Below are positions 15,146 through 16,502 of a stretch of DNA of 16,502 bases, piece after piece. The number at the start of each line of letters is the position of its first letter. The first letter of the stretch is position 1. The translations under genes were made by a program, and so were the position numbers. The stretch is from JALQTD01 sp964390365. Its GTDB lineage: Bacteria > Bacteroidota > Bacteroidia > Flavobacteriales_D > Sanyastnellaceae. The stretch is from positions 1-16,502 of the forward strand of contig CAYMHW010000051.1 of the NCBI GenBank assembly GCA_964390365.1, in the 5' to 3' direction. The notes under the pieces were generated by a model. That model was not told the origin of the DNA, searched no databases, and was given only the letters and a program-made list of their open reading frames with translations.

Positions 15146-16446
15146 CAAGAGGGGATGAGGGGGCCGCGGACGGTGCCTTCGGCGATGTGTTCTAAGCGGA
15201 CGCGCGCAATGGCATTGGCCGGAGTGGAATCAGCAGGGGCCGCAACGCGCACGTATTCAGGGGTAAAGCCAAACCGCATCCCGTCTTCCTCCGCGTGCTC
15301 AAACAGCACCTCGCGGGTGCTCCCGAGGAACTGTTCCCAGTGCGCTCGCTGCTTCTTGAGGCTGATTTGGCGCAGGACCTTGTTCCGGGCCTGCCGCTCG
15401 GGCACGGGCACCACATCCGGAATGCGGAGGGCCGTCGTGCGCGGACGCTCGCTGTAGGTGAACACGTGGAGGTAGCTCACGTCGAGGTCGAGGAGGAAGT
15501 CGCGGGTGGTGGCGAAGTGGGCTTCGGTTTCGCCCGGGAAGCCCACGATGACGTCCACGCCGATGCCCGCCTCGGGCATGAGTCGGCGGATGTGCTCGAT
15601 GCGCTCGCGGTACAGCGGCGTGCGGTATCGGCGGCGCATCGCCGAGAGGATGTCGTCGGAGCCGCTCTGGAGCGGAATGTGGAAGTGGGGTTGGAATTTG
15701 GCCGAATGCCCCACGAAATCGATGAGCTCATCCGTCAGCAAATTCGGCTCAATCGAGCTGATGCGGTAGCGGTCCACGCCCTCCACCCGGTCGAGCGCCC
15801 GGACCAAATCGATCAGCCGCTCATCCGATCCCTTCCCGAAGTCCCCAATGTTCACGCCCGTCAGCACGATCTCCTTCGCCCCAGCCGCCACCGCCGCTTC
15901 CGCCTGCTTCACGGTCGTGGCCACGTCGGCGCTCCGCGACCGGCCCCGCGCGAGCGGAATGGTGCAAAACGCGCAAAAGTAGTCGCACCCGTCCTGGACT
16001 TTCAAGAACGTGCGCGTGCGATCGCCGCTCGAAAAACCAGGAACGAAGGCCTTCACCTCTTTGATTTCTCCCACCACGGCCTCGCCGCGTTCCCGCTTGC
16101 CCAAATCCCCCAAGTGGTCCGTCAGGTTGAATTTTTCCTCCGCGCCGAGGACCAAATCCACCCCCTCAATGCCCGCAATTTCCTCGGGCTTCAACTGCGC
16201 GTAACACCCGATGACGGCCACGAACGCGTCGGGATTGCTGTTCAGCGCCCGGCGCACGGCATTGCGGCATTTCGCGTCGGCCTGATCGGTCACGCTGCAG
16301 GTGTTGATGACGACCACGTCGGGGGCTTCATCGATGCCCACGCGGGCGTAACCGGCCGCATTCAGCTGGCGCGCGATGGTGGAGGTTTCGCTGAAATTCA
16401 GCTTGCACCCCAACGTGTGGAAGGCGGCTTTGCCGGTGTGATTCAT
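15145..16446 (-). CDS. mtaB: tRNA t6A37 methylthiotransferase MtaB
   Basis: This radical-SAM enzyme adds a methylthio group to t6A at position 37 of ANN-decoding tRNAs. The 433-residue product begins with the UPF0004 domain, whose cysteines Cys14 (TLGCKLN), Cys50 (NTCSVT) and Cys81 (GCYAQ) hold the auxiliary cluster. The radical-SAM triad is Cys154, Cys158 and Cys161 in DGCDYFCAFCTIPLARGRSRS. A TRAM-like RNA-binding region ends the protein (about 370-430). TLGCKLN and CTIPLARG fit MtaB better than MiaB or RimO. The ATG at 16446 is preceded by a TAACTTCG box six bases upstream. It leads a five-gene minus-strand run and its stop overlaps the lgt start. Confidence 0.93.
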   Translation of the reverse strand: MNHTGKAAFHTLGCKLNFSETSTIARQLNAAGYARVGIDEAPDVVVINTCSVTDQADAKCRNAVRRALNSNPDAFVAVIGCYAQLKPEEIAGIEGVDLVLGAEEKFNLTDHLGDLGKRERGEAVVGEIKEVKAFVPGFSSGDRTRTFLKVQDGCDYFCAFCTIPLARGRSRSADVATTVKQAEAAVAAGAKEIVLTGVNIGDFGKGSDERLIDLVRALDRVEGVDRYRISSIEPNLLTDELIDFVGHSAKFQPHFHIPLQSGSDDILSAMRRRYRTPLYRERIEHIRRLMPEAGIGVDVIVGFPGETEAHFATTRDFLLDLDVSYLHVFTYSERPRTTALRIPDVVPVPERQARNKVLRQISLKKQRAHWEQFLGSTREVLFEHAEEDGMRFGFTPEYVRVAAPADSTPANAIARVRLEHIAEGTVRGPLIPS

Positions 16447-16452
16447 CGGGGG

Positions 16453-16460
16453 CGAAGTTA
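16453..16460 (-). promoter_or_regulatory. Putative -7 element for mtaB and its downstream genes
   Basis: The minus strand reads TAACTTCG, one mismatch from TAnnTTTG and identical to the box ahead of the helicase gene. It ends six bases before the mtaB ATG. A TTCG 21 bases further upstream is a weak -33 candidate. Transcription would start next to the ATG, giving a very short or absent leader. Confidence 0.42.
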
Positions 16461-16502
16461 CGCTTCCCCCGGCATTTTGTCCGAACTTGGCGGGGTGGAA
16501 CG

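Overview
The window comes from a chromosome of a Bacteroidota bacterium, probably a high-GC member near the Flavobacteriales or Cytophagia (lineage inferred). The signs are a PKD-repeat surface protein with a gliding-motility-type C-terminal sorting domain (type IX secretion), a PUR/DUF3276 protein, a DUF5683 protein beside parAB, a long signal peptidase I followed by a WbqC-family gene, and promoter-like TAnnTTTG/TAnnTTCG boxes. I see no tRNA, rRNA, CRISPR array, insertion sequence or phage gene. Coding density is very high and no gene-free stretch exceeds about 125 bases.

Layout. (1) 2-1849, minus: gcvT followed by a ComB-family phosphatase. (2) 1912-2202, plus: a lone RelE/ParE-like toxin gene, divergent from gcvT and overlapping the end of the next block by 12 bases. 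(3) 2191-7456, minus: one tightly packed block transcribed as UPF0173 metallo-hydrolase, parA, parB, DUF5683 protein, lepB, wbqC-like. It joins chromosome segregation to protein export. (4) 7536-7895, minus: PUR-family nucleic-acid-binding protein with its own promoter. (5) 7951-10659, minus: a roughly 900-residue secreted PKD-repeat protein. (6) 10781-12554, plus: DEAD-box RNA helicase with an RGG-like tail, then msrB. (7) 12552-12585: a perfect 15-bp stem-loop that serves both strands. (8) 12583-16446, minus: transcribed as mtaB, lgt, ECF sigma factor, small membrane protein (candidate anti-sigma), periplasmic Spy/CpxP-like protein.

Most of this is housekeeping. The part nearest to a self-contained system is the last three genes of block 8. 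An ECF sigma factor is translationally coupled (ATGA) to a 95-residue single-pass membrane protein, and next comes a secreted sensor-like protein. This resembles the architecture of CnrHYX-type envelope sensing, with lgt and mtaB transcribed ahead of it. Other points of interest are the stop codons of msrB and the Spy-like gene sitting at the two ends of one terminator palindrome, a recurring TAnnTTYG element close to the start of nearly every leading gene, an orphan toxin, and the apparent absence of dapB from its usual place between the DUF5683 gene and lepB.
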